This document shows positions 15,040 to 23,075 of a stretch of DNA of 64,000 bases, piece after piece. Source of the DNA: an uncultured Odoribacter sp. (GTDB lineage: Bacteria > Bacteroidota > Bacteroidia > Bacteroidales > Marinifilaceae); contig UQTM01000002.1 of assembly GCA_900544025.1 (NCBI GenBank), forward strand, positions 1 to 64,000, written 5' to 3'. Below the pieces are notes generated by a model that searched no databases, was not told the origin of the DNA, and saw only the letters and a list, made by a program, of their open reading frames with translations. A program made the translations under genes and the position numbers. The first letter of the stretch is position 1; each line of letters opens with the position of its first letter.

Positions 15040-17805
15040 ATGAGCGAACAGAATATAGAATTGAAGGGTGTCCGGGTACACAATCTGAAAAATATAGATA
15101 TAAAAATCGGATTAAATAAGCTGATCGTCGTTACCGGAGTTTCGGGCAGTGGAAAATCATCGCTGGCATTCGATACGCTTTATGCAGAAGGGCAACGCAG
15201 ATATGTGGAAAGCCTGTCTTCGTATGCCCGTCAGTTTTTAGGCAGATTGAATAAGCCGGAATGCGATTATATTAAAGGGATTCCTCCTGCCGTCGCTATC
15301 GAGCAAAAAGTGAATACGTCCAATCCGCGTTCGACCGTCGGTACTTCTACTGAAATATACGATTACATCAAATTACTATATGCCCGTGCCGGAAAAACCA
15401 TCTCTCCTATTTCCGGACGTGAAGTGAAACGGGATAATGTAGATGACATTTCGCGTTTCATTTTGGAAAACAACACGGGAAAGATCGTAATTATCCTGTC
15501 CCGCCCCGATAATTTAAACGATCTGGAAGCATTAAAGCTTTTATTAAGCCAGGGATTTACCCGGATAAAAGTAGAAAACGAATTTTTACGGATAGACGAT
15601 GTGATTAACCGGCAACAAGAAATCGCTGCCGGAGCGGAAGTTTATCTGGTTATCGACCGTATTTCCATAAACGAAGAGCGGGACACTGTTTCCCGTATTT
15701 CAGAATCGGTGGAAACAGCCCTTTATGAAGGAAACGGAGAATGTTTTATCGAACTCGACGGAAAGTTACATTCTTTCTCCAATCGGTTTGAGGCCGACGG
15801 TATGACCTTTGAAGTGCCTACCGTCAATACATTCAGTTTCAACTCTCCCATCGGCGCCTGCCCACAATGCGAAGGATACGGAAGAATCCTCGGAATCGAC
15901 GAAGATCTGGTCGTTCCGAACAAATCGTTAAGCGTATATGAAGAAGCCGTTATGTGCTGGCGGGGTGAGAAAATGAGCGAATGGAAAAACCATTTGGTAC
16001 AGAATGCCCACAAAGCCGATTTTCCGGTGCATAAGCCTTACTATGAACTGACGGACACCGAGAAAAAACTTCTGTGGAACGGATGTACGTACTTCCACGG
16101 AATTAATGACTTTTTTGCCTATCTGGAATCGCAAAAATATAAAATACAAAACCGGGTGATGATAGCCCGCTACACCGGCAAAACGAAATGCCCTTCCTGC
16201 GGAGGCACACGATTGAAACCCGAGGCCAATTATGTAAAAATCGGTGGGAAAGCCGTTCCCGAATTGGTGGAAATGCCGATCGATGAATTGCAGGATTTTT
16301 TTAATCATCTGGAACTGACTCCTTATCAAAGTAAAGTTGCGGAACGTATTTTACCGGACATTAAAAACCGGCTTGAATTTTTGATGGAGGTCGGATTGGG
16401 CTATCTTACCCTGAACCGCCTTTCTTCATCACTTTCCGGAGGAGAATCGCAGCGAATAAACCTTGCAACTTCTTTAGGTTCCGCCCTGGTCGGTTCATTG
16501 TATATTTTAGACGAGCCGAGTATCGGTTTACATTCCAGAGATACCGAACAATTGATCCGGGTGTTGAAAAAATTACGCGACCTCGGCAATACGGTGATCG
16601 TAGTGGAACACGACGAGGATATCATCCGCGCTGCCGACGAAATAATCGATATCGGCCCGGAAGCAGGACGTTTAGGAGGCGAAGTGGTTTTTCAGGGAAA
16701 TATGAAACAACTGGAAACAGCCGGAACATTTACCGCCGACTATATTTTTGGTAAACGAAAAATTGAAGTGCCCTCACATAGAAGACAATGGAATAAGAAG
16801 ATAAGAATTAGCGGGGCAACAGAAAACAACCTGAAAAACATTACGGTGGATTTTCCTTTGGGGATTATGACCGCAGTAACGGGAGTCAGCGGCTCGGGAA
16901 AAAGTACGTTGATCAAAACAATTTTAGTCCCTGCCCTGAAAAAACAATTCGGAGATAATACAGACCGTAGCGGTAGCTTCGACAAACTTTCAGGCGATCT
17001 GCGCGCTATCAGCGGAGTTGAATTTATCGACCAAAATCCGATCGGTAAATCCACCCGTTCCAATCCGGTGACCTATATTAAAGCGTGGGATGATATCCGT
17101 AAAATATTTGCGGACACACAAGCCTCTAAAATGCAGGGATTTAAGCCATCTCATTTTTCTTTTAACGTTCCCGGAGGACGTTGTGAAGAGTGTCAGGGAG
17201 AAGGGATTATCAAAGTTGAAATGCAATTTATGGCGGATGTTTTCCTGGAATGTGAGCATTGTAAGGGAAAACGCTTCAAAGAAGATGTTCTGGAAATCAA
17301 ATACAAGGATAAAAATATCTATGATATTCTGGAAATGACCGTAAACCAGGCTTTGGAATTCTTTTCAACCGGAAACGGGCACAGTGAACGCAGTATTGTC
17401 GAAAAATTGCAAAAATTAGTCGATGTAGGTTTGGGATACGTGAAACTCGGCCAATCTTCCAGTACGTTGAGCGGTGGAGAAAGCCAGCGGGTGAAATTAG
17501 CCTACCATTTGAGCCGGGAAAATGCCGAGCCCACCCTGTTTGTTTTCGACGAGCCGACGACCGGTTTGCATTTCCATGATATTCACAAGCTGATGTCCTC
17601 GCTCGATGCCCTGATCCGAAGAGGGCATTCGGTGTTAATCATCGAGCACAATATGGATGTAATCAAATGTGCAGATTACGTCATCGACTTAGGGCCGGAA
17701 GGAGGAAAAGAGGGCGGCAGCGTGGTATTCACCGGAACTCCGGAAGAGTTAGCGCAATGCCCGCAATCATACACGGGACGTTATTTGAAAGAAAAGCTGA
17801 ATTAA
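15040..17805 (+). CDS. uvrA: Excinuclease ABC subunit UvrA
   Basis: 921-aa damage-recognition ATPase of nucleotide excision repair, working with UvrB and UvrC. Two ABC modules are visible: Walker A GVSGSGKSSLAFDT near residue 32 and GVSGSGKSTLIKT near residue 613. The signatures are LSGGESQRINLA and LSGGESQRVKLA, and zinc modules include CPQCEGYGRI, CPSCGGTRL, and CEECQGEGI with CEHCKGKRF. The start MSEQNIELKGVRVHNLKNI fits the family better than an in-frame upstream start at 15013. pyrK begins 27 nt downstream, so the two may share a transcript. Bacteroidetes often have several uvrA paralogues; which one this is cannot be told here. Confidence 0.96.
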   Translation: MSEQNIELKGVRVHNLKNIDIKIGLNKLIVVTGVSGSGKSSLAFDTLYAEGQRRYVESLSSYARQFLGRLNKPECDYIKGIPPAVAIEQKVNTSNPRSTVGTSTEIYDYIKLLYARAGKTISPISGREVKRDNVDDISRFILENNTGKIVIILSRPDNLNDLEALKLLLSQGFTRIKVENEFLRIDDVINRQQEIAAGAEVYLVIDRISINEERDTVSRISESVETALYEGNGECFIELDGKLHSFSNRFEADGMTFEVPTVNTFSFNSPIGACPQCEGYGRILGIDEDLVVPNKSLSVYEEAVMCWRGEKMSEWKNHLVQNAHKADFPVHKPYYELTDTEKKLLWNGCTYFHGINDFFAYLESQKYKIQNRVMIARYTGKTKCPSCGGTRLKPEANYVKIGGKAVPELVEMPIDELQDFFNHLELTPYQSKVAERILPDIKNRLEFLMEVGLGYLTLNRLSSSLSGGESQRINLATSLGSALVGSLYILDEPSIGLHSRDTEQLIRVLKKLRDLGNTVIVVEHDEDIIRAADEIIDIGPEAGRLGGEVVFQGNMKQLETAGTFTADYIFGKRKIEVPSHRRQWNKKIRISGATENNLKNITVDFPLGIMTAVTGVSGSGKSTLIKTILVPALKKQFGDNTDRSGSFDKLSGDLRAISGVEFIDQNPIGKSTRSNPVTYIKAWDDIRKIFADTQASKMQGFKPSHFSFNVPGGRCEECQGEGIIKVEMQFMADVFLECEHCKGKRFKEDVLEIKYKDKNIYDILEMTVNQALEFFSTGNGHSERSIVEKLQKLVDVGLGYVKLGQSSSTLSGGESQRVKLAYHLSRENAEPTLFVFDEPTTGLHFHDIHKLMSSLDALIRRGHSVLIIEHNMDVIKCADYVIDLGPEGGKEGGSVVFTGTPEELAQCPQSYTGRYLKEKLN

Positions 17806-17832
17806 TTATAAATTGCGTGCATATAAATACGA

Positions 17833-18594
17833 ATGAAGAAAATTCTTGATCTTACCGTAAAGGAAAACCGAAAGCTTAATGAAGATAACTTCTTATTGGT
17901 TCTCCATTCTCCTGAATTACCCGAAATCCGGGCGGGACAGTTCGTTAATGTAAAAATAGAGGATTCTCCTTCCACTTTTTTACGCCGCCCGATCTCCGTA
18001 CACGATGTGAATGCGAAAGAAGGGTTGCTTTATCTGTTGGTGAAGATAGCGGGACAGGGAACCGCCAAATTATCCACCATACGACCGGGAGAAAAGTTGA
18101 ATGTTATATTACCATTGGGTAATTGGTTCACGCAACCTCAGAAAGGCAGATGTTTACTGGTGGGTGGCGGAGTTGGAATAGCTCCACTGCTTCATTTATC
18201 CAGGGAATTACAGGCCAAAGGCTTATCTCCTGTCGTGCTGATCGGAACCCGTAGTTCAAAAGATATCGTACTGCAAAAAGAATTTGAAAAATATGCGACA
18301 GTACACTACACAACCGAAGACGGAAGCTACGGAGAGAAAGGTTATCCGACACAACATTCCATACTGGACACAACGTTCGACTATATTTTTTGTTGTGGCC
18401 CGGAGCCTATGATGAAAGCAGTTGCAAGGTATGCTTATTCTAAAAATATTGATTGTGAAGTATCTTTGGAAAATATGATGGCATGTGGCATCGGAGCTTG
18501 TCTTTGTTGTGTAAACGATACGAAAGAAGGGCATAAATGTGTATGTACGGATGGACCGGTATTTAATATAAATGATTTGAAATGGCAGATTTAA
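17833..18594 (+). CDS. pyrK: Dihydroorotate dehydrogenase B, electron transfer subunit PyrK
   Basis: 253-aa FAD/[2Fe-2S] flavoprotein that passes electrons from PyrD to NAD+ in de novo pyrimidine synthesis. The FAD-binding part includes FLRRPISVHDVN. The NAD-binding GGGVGIAPLLHLSREL follows, and the C-terminal cluster is held by MACGIGACLCC with a later CVC (HKCVCTDGPVF). It overlaps pyrD by 13 nt, as expected for subunits of one heterotetramer. It sits 27 nt after uvrA without an obvious own promoter. Confidence 0.96.
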   Translation: MKKILDLTVKENRKLNEDNFLLVLHSPELPEIRAGQFVNVKIEDSPSTFLRRPISVHDVNAKEGLLYLLVKIAGQGTAKLSTIRPGEKLNVILPLGNWFTQPQKGRCLLVGGGVGIAPLLHLSRELQAKGLSPVVLIGTRSSKDIVLQKEFEKYATVHYTTEDGSYGEKGYPTQHSILDTTFDYIFCCGPEPMMKAVARYAYSKNIDCEVSLENMMACGIGACLCCVNDTKEGHKCVCTDGPVFNINDLKWQI

Positions 18595-19487
18595 ATGTAA
18601 ATATTAACGGGCTGGATTTAAAAAATCCGGTACTTACCGCCTCTGGCACTTTTGGTTACGGTACGGAATTTCAAGATTTCATCCAATTGGAACAATTAGG
18701 AGGATTTATTGTAAAAGGCACTACCCTGAACCACCGGGAAGGTAATCCTTATCCCCGTATGGCGGAAACTCCTTCCGGCATGCTGAATGCCGTAGGGTTG
18801 CAAAATAAAGGAGTCGATTACTTTATCGAGCATATTTATCCGGAAATCAAAGATATACCGACCAATATACTGGTAAATGTTTCAGGTTCTACCATTCCCG
18901 ACTACGTGGCAACAGCCGAAAAAATCAATGCATTGGAAAACATTCCGGGAATCGAATTGAATATCTCTTGTCCCAATGTAAAAGAAGGCGGAATGGCTTT
19001 CGGCACCAGTTGTCACTCTGCCGCTGAAGTGGTTAAAGCCGTCCGGCAGGTTTACCGGAAACATTTAATGGTAAAACTATCTCCCAATGTCACCGACATT
19101 CAGGAGATTGCCTTGGCGGCGGAAACGGAAGGAGCCGATTCCGTTTCCCTGATCAATACTATTTTGGGGATGGCAATCGATGCCCGAAAGCGCCGCCCGC
19201 TATTGAGCACGATTACCGGAGGACTCAGCGGGGCTTGTGTAAAACCCATCGCCCTCCGGATGGTATGGCAGGTTGCCAAAGCCGTTCACATTCCTGTCGT
19301 CGGGTTAGGCGGAATTATGAATGCCACCGATGCAATCGAATTTATACTGGCAGGAGCTTCGGCCATACAGATAGGAACGGCCAACTTTATCGATCCGGCA
19401 GTCACCGTCAAGGTAATTGAAGGGATTAATGCTTATCTGGATGAAAATGGATTTAAATCCGTAAAAGAAATTGTCGGATTGATATAA
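18582..19487 (+). CDS. pyrD: Dihydroorotate dehydrogenase B, catalytic subunit (class 1B)
   Basis: 301-aa FMN TIM-barrel enzyme oxidising dihydroorotate to orotate. Landmarks are NPVLTASGTFGYG at the N-terminus, IELNISCPNVKEGGMAFG (FMN and substrate loop; class 1B uses a catalytic Cys), VKLSPNVTDI and GLGGIMNATDAIEFILAGAS for FMN phosphate binding. Pairing with PyrK confirms the 1B class, which uses NAD+ rather than fumarate or quinone. It is convergent with the XRE gene; the 30-nt gap shows no strong hairpin. Confidence 0.96.
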   Translation: MADLNVNINGLDLKNPVLTASGTFGYGTEFQDFIQLEQLGGFIVKGTTLNHREGNPYPRMAETPSGMLNAVGLQNKGVDYFIEHIYPEIKDIPTNILVNVSGSTIPDYVATAEKINALENIPGIELNISCPNVKEGGMAFGTSCHSAAEVVKAVRQVYRKHLMVKLSPNVTDIQEIALAAETEGADSVSLINTILGMAIDARKRRPLLSTITGGLSGACVKPIALRMVWQVAKAVHIPVVGLGGIMNATDAIEFILAGASAIQIGTANFIDPAVTVKVIEGINAYLDENGFKSVKEIVGLI

Positions 19488-19517
19488 TACCGATATTCCG
19501 GAAAACTTATTTTTTAT

Positions 19518-19964
19518 TTACAACTCTTTGGAGTAATCCTCAAAACTCCCGTCACTGAAAAACAATATAATCCTCTTGATTTTTTTAGTGACGGGAGCTT
19601 GTATTAAAGCCTCGGCCACTTCTGCCTCTATTGCAGGAGCCGGTTTTACGGACGATTGAGAGTTGTCGGCCGCTTTTTCTTGTTTTTCAGTCCCTGTTGT
19701 TTCAAATAAAGATTTTTGTACAGCAACCTCGGTTTGCTTTTCTTTATCCGGTGTAATATTGAATAATTCTCCCTTACCGGAAATCAACCAGTTTAGGTTT
19801 ACATCGGGAAATGCCTGTGCTATTTTATCCAGCACATCAAATCCCGGCTTACTACGACCGTTTAAGATATGCGACATTGCAGAAGCATTCACCTTAATAA
19901 GGGCGGCGAACTTTGTCGCTGTCAATCCTTTTTCCTCTAATAGCTGCTTAAATCTTTCTTGCAT
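19518..19964 (-). CDS. XRE-family helix-turn-helix regulator
   Basis: 148-aa DNA-binding protein. The N-terminal XRE/Cro-type HTH spans about residues 4-60: FKQLLEEKGLTATKFAALI, then VNASAMSHILNGRSKP and NLNWLISGKGELF. A low-complexity Glu/Lys/Ala linker (about residues 75-118) connects to a C-terminal KKIKRIILFFSDGSFEDY element of unknown role. Its start codon lies about 20 nt from a minus-strand TTTG/TACATTTG promoter. The -7 box of that promoter is embedded in a perfect palindrome (19980-19993), and a second copy abuts the -33 box, so negative autoregulation is likely. Repeated copies continue up to the divergent pepP gene. No ligand or phage context is visible. Confidence 0.85.
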   Translation of the reverse strand: MQERFKQLLEEKGLTATKFAALIKVNASAMSHILNGRSKPGFDVLDKIAQAFPDVNLNWLISGKGELFNITPDKEKQTEVAVQKSLFETTGTEKQEKAADNSQSSVKPAPAIEAEVAEALIQAPVTKKIKRIILFFSDGSFEDYSKEL

Positions 19965-19979
19965 ATTGTAATAAATATC

Positions 19980-19993
19980 ATTACAAATGTAAT
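19980..19993. promoter_or_regulatory. Operator site 1 (ATTACA-AA-TGTAAT) over the XRE -7 box
   Basis: Perfect 6-2-6 palindrome. Its minus-strand core TACATTTG (19984-19991) is the -7 box of the XRE gene; the -33 box TTTG is the complement of 20011-20014, 19 nt away. The implied leader to the ATG at 19964 is about 12 nt. Confidence 0.7.
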
Positions 19994-20014
19994 TAGAATC
20001 TTTTAATTTACAAA

Positions 20015-20028
20015 ATTACATTTGTAAC
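20015..20028. promoter_or_regulatory. Operator site 2 (ATTACA-TT-TGTAAC)
   Basis: One end base away from a perfect 6-2-6 palindrome, centred 35 bp from site 1 and directly abutting the -33 box of the XRE promoter. Confidence 0.65.
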
Positions 20029-20400
20029 GGTCGCACTTTACTTCTGTAAATCGATTAAATGTGTTAGTTGTATATAAATAGCTAATGTTTTGATTTTTAA
20101 TTTTTTACTATATGTAGAAAACGAATAAAGCATATAAATACTTGACAACAAGCAGTATAGTGTATTTCAAGAAATAGAATCCACCTCATTTTTAAATGAA
20201 GTAAAACATGAATAAATATATTGTATATAACTGATAATTCAACACATATAAAAAATTATAATATTAAAAATCCCCATTTTTCCGCTTTAATCATCCAGAG
20301 TCGCTTATCGATCTTGAATTAAAATATTACAAAATGGCATTTTAATCATTGGTTATTAGTATATTATATATACGAAAAATAATTATGCATATTTTGTGCA
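20029..20400. other. AT-rich spacer between the operator clusters
   Basis: I find no coding ORF, tRNA or terminator here. One isolated half-site (ATTACA at 20326-20331) is present. Confidence 0.5.
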
Positions 20401-20447
20401 TAACTCTTATTGACATCTGTAAAAACGTCTTTCTATCTTGGTTTCAT

Positions 20448-20461
20448 ATTACATTTGTAAT
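20448..20461. promoter_or_regulatory. Operator site 3 (ATTACA-TT-TGTAAT)
   Basis: Perfect palindrome of the same type; a degenerate copy (TTGACA-TC-TGTAAA, 20410-20423) lies 38 bp upstream. Confidence 0.65.
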
Positions 20462-20496
20462 TAAACAGCCCTCCCTACCCTTTTTATTTCTGTAAA

Positions 20497-20510
20497 GTTA
20501 CAGTTGTAAC
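20497..20510. promoter_or_regulatory. Operator site 4 (GTTACA-GT-TGTAAC)
   Basis: 6-2-6 palindrome with fully complementary arms, centred 49 bp from site 3. Confidence 0.65.
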
Positions 20511-20576
20511 ACGAGAACATATACGCTGATTTCTTATACATCTGTTACGGCGTTTTTAGTGTCGTGCTCTTTCCCT

Positions 20577-20612
20577 TTTGTAATATCACTTAATTCTTAT
20601 TACATTTGATGA
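20577..20612 (+). promoter_or_regulatory. pepP promoter overlapping a degenerate operator (site 5)
   Basis: TTTG (20577-20580), 20 nt, TACATTTG (20601-20608), with the pepP ATG at 20632. The -7 box lies in ATTACATTTGATGA (20599-20612), which matches the operator consensus at the first 10 of 14 positions. The -33 box overlaps a TTGTAAT half-site. Confidence 0.65.
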
Positions 20613-20631
20613 AATTTAAAAAATTCCGTTT

Positions 20632-22410
20632 ATGACGATAAATGAAAAACTTTCCGCTCTCCGAGAGATTATGGAGAGAGAATGTATAGACGCCTATATA
20701 ATATCGGGAACAGATCCCCACAATAGTGAATACCTTCCGGCAGCCTGGCAGCAACGGGAATGGATATCCGGTTTTACCGGCTCTTTCGGAACAGTAGTCG
20801 TTACCCTCGGAGAGGCCGGGTTATGGACAGATTCCCGTTATTTTATCCAGGCAGAAAAGCAGCTGGAAGGCAGCGGTATCCGGATGCATAAGCTAAGGGT
20901 TCCGGATGCCGTGGATTACCCGGAATGGCTGGCTCAAACTTTAACTCCGGATAGCAGGGTCGGCTTAGACAGCTTTTGTACTTCTGTCAATGCAATGAAA
21001 CAGTTGCAAAGCACACTAAATCCGAAGGGTATCAAAGTTGTGGAAAAGACAGATTTGTTGGGAGAAATATGGCTGGATCGTCCCGCTTTGCCTGAAACTC
21101 CGGTATTTCCCGTAAAGACGGAAGTTGCCGGAAAATCGGTTAAAGAAAAACTTCAAAAGATACGGGATTACCTTGCAGAAAATGAATTGGATTACTATTT
21201 ATTCAGTGCATTGGATGAAATAGCTTGGCTGTATAATATCAGATGTAAAGATATTCCTTATAATCCGGTTGCGATCAGCTATGCCATTGTGGGGCGAGAA
21301 CACTCCTATTGGTTTGTGAAACAAAGGAAAGTGTCGCAGGAAATAGTTTCTCTTTTAAAAAATGAAGGAATCGAAATCAGGGATTACCACCATTTATTCC
21401 TGTTTTTGGAAGAGCTTCCCCAAACAGCCCGTTTCTCTGTGGATACCAATACATTAAATTTTGCCGTATATCATAAAATTGCTTCAAAGTTTCCGGTTAC
21501 CGAAAAAGAATCTCCCGTAATTTTAGCCAAGGCCGTCAAAAATGCGATTGAAATTGCAGGAATCCGCGAGGCGTGCATCAAAGATAGTGTTGCCCTGACT
21601 AAATTCTTTTATTGGATGGAAAGTAATATCGACAACCATTTGACTGAAACAAGCGTATCCGATAAATTGACAGCTCTCCGAGCCGAAAACGAAGGCTACA
21701 TCTCGGACAGTTTCGGCAATATTTCTGCTTATGGGAAAAACGCAGCCCTTCCACATTATTCTGCTGTACGGGGAAAAGATGCGGAATTGCAAGCCCGGGG
21801 CTTGTATCTGGTAGATTCAGGTGGCCAATATACCCACGGAACGACCGATATTACCCGCACAATCCCTTTAGGAGAATTAACCGACCAGGAAAAGGAAGAT
21901 TATACTTTAGTTTTACAGGGGATGATCGATTTGAGTCTTTGCCGCTTTCCTAAAGGAACAAGCGGTTGTAATATAGATATTATTGCCCGGCAACCTTTGT
22001 GGCAAAGATTAAAGAATTTCGGACATGGCACAGGTCACGGAATCGGCTTTTTCCTGAATGTACATGAAGGGCCGCAGGCTATTCGCCAGGATTTAAAACA
22101 GCAACCGATTCTTCCCGGAATGCTGACTTCCGACGAGCCGGGACTTTACCGGGAGGGTTTCTATGGTATCCGGCACGAAAATATGATCCTTTGTGTGCCT
22201 ATCGAGAAAAATGAATTTGGGGAATGGCTTGGATTTGAAACATTAACACTTTGTTATTTCGATACTTCTGCCCTGCTTATTGAACTCTTAAGTGAAGAGC
22301 AGAAAAATTGGCTGAATGATTATCATCGCAAGGTATATGAAAAAACTGCACCTTTTCTATCGCCCGAAGAAAAGCAATGGCTGTTCGAAAAAACAAAGCC
22401 TGTCCAATAA
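20632..22410 (+). CDS. pepP: Xaa-Pro aminopeptidase (M24B family)
   Basis: 592-aa cytoplasmic metallopeptidase that removes N-terminal residues preceding proline. Two creatinase-type N-terminal domains (about 1-310) precede the pita-bread catalytic domain. The dimetal ligands are visible: Asp in LYLVDSGGQY and in TTDITRTIP, His in GHGTGHGIGFFLNVHEGPQ, Glu in TSDEPGLYREG and Glu in GIRHENMIL. The three-domain form resembles the large APP1 type rather than the 440-aa E. coli PepP. No signal peptide. Divergent from the XRE gene, with operator-like sites at its promoter; a strong terminator follows. Confidence 0.93.
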   Translation: MTINEKLSALREIMERECIDAYIISGTDPHNSEYLPAAWQQREWISGFTGSFGTVVVTLGEAGLWTDSRYFIQAEKQLEGSGIRMHKLRVPDAVDYPEWLAQTLTPDSRVGLDSFCTSVNAMKQLQSTLNPKGIKVVEKTDLLGEIWLDRPALPETPVFPVKTEVAGKSVKEKLQKIRDYLAENELDYYLFSALDEIAWLYNIRCKDIPYNPVAISYAIVGREHSYWFVKQRKVSQEIVSLLKNEGIEIRDYHHLFLFLEELPQTARFSVDTNTLNFAVYHKIASKFPVTEKESPVILAKAVKNAIEIAGIREACIKDSVALTKFFYWMESNIDNHLTETSVSDKLTALRAENEGYISDSFGNISAYGKNAALPHYSAVRGKDAELQARGLYLVDSGGQYTHGTTDITRTIPLGELTDQEKEDYTLVLQGMIDLSLCRFPKGTSGCNIDIIARQPLWQRLKNFGHGTGHGIGFFLNVHEGPQAIRQDLKQQPILPGMLTSDEPGLYREGFYGIRHENMILCVPIEKNEFGEWLGFETLTLCYFDTSALLIELLSEEQKNWLNDYHRKVYEKTAPFLSPEEKQWLFEKTKPVQ

Positions 22411-22415
22411 TATTT

Positions 22416-22461
22416 TAGCTATGGCAGAAATAATAAGCATTCTGCCATAGCTATTTTTTTT
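22416..22461 (+). terminator. Intrinsic terminator after pepP
   Basis: TAGCTATGGCAGAA pairs perfectly with TTCTGCCATAGCTA (14 bp), followed by eight T. The T-run runs into the -33 region of the next promoter. Confidence 0.92.
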
Positions 22462-22489
22462 GTGTGGAAAAATCTCCCCTTTATTTTTG
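22459..22489 (+). promoter_or_regulatory. Promoter of the ECF sigma operon
   Basis: TTTG (22459-22462), 19 nt, TATTTTTG (22482-22489). The terminator T-tract of pepP ends inside the -33 box. Confidence 0.65.
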
Positions 22490-22541
22490 TCCTTTCAACG
22501 CAACCTTTCACTTTCTTTTTGCATCCTTATATCGAAAGTCA

Positions 22542-23075
22542 ATGTGTAAATTGGATCAGATCATCGATAAATGTAAAAATGGCGACCATCGCGCTGCTGA
22601 ACAACTTTATAAGATGTTTTCAGCAAAGATGTTTGCCGTATGCATCCAATTTTCAAAAGACCGGGCGGAAGCAGAAGATAATTTGCAGGACGGATTTATC
22701 AAGATTTTCCAATCTCTTGGCCAATATACGGGAAAAGGTTCCTTTGAAGGCTGGATGAAGCGGATTTTTATAAATACTGCTTTGGAAAAATTCCGGAAAA
22801 ATCGTCCATTGCAATTAGTTGAAGAGTTTCCCGATACCGAAACAGAAGATATTGAAGAAAACGTGATGATTCCGGAAGAAGTTCTGACAGGATTTGTAGA
22901 TCAGTTACCGGAAAAATATCGTCTGGTTTTCAGCCTGTATGTGGCCGAAGATATGTCTCATAAAGAAATTGCGGCATTGGCAGGAATTACGGAAGGAACT
23001 TCAAAGTCGAATCTGGCAAGGGCAAGGGAGATATTAAAAAGAAAAGTAAAGGAGTATTTAAAACATGAGCAATAA
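22542..23075 (+). CDS. RNA polymerase sigma factor, ECF subfamily
   Basis: 177-aa sigma-70 family factor with only regions 2 and 4. Region 2 includes AEDNLQDGFIKIFQSLGQY and GWMKRIFINTALEKFRK; region 4 has LPEKYRLVFSLYVAEDMSHKEIA and TEGTSKSNLARAREILK. I choose ATG 22542 (MCKLDQIIDKC) because it gives the normal ECF N-terminus; an upstream start at 22464 would run through the promoter. The next gene overlaps by 11 nt and begins with an anti-sigma-like segment, so the pair is probably a sigma/regulator module. The target promoters are unknown. Confidence 0.93.
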   Translation: MCKLDQIIDKCKNGDHRAAEQLYKMFSAKMFAVCIQFSKDRAEAEDNLQDGFIKIFQSLGQYTGKGSFEGWMKRIFINTALEKFRKNRPLQLVEEFPDTETEDIEENVMIPEEVLTGFVDQLPEKYRLVFSLYVAEDMSHKEIAALAGITEGTSKSNLARAREILKRKVKEYLKHEQ

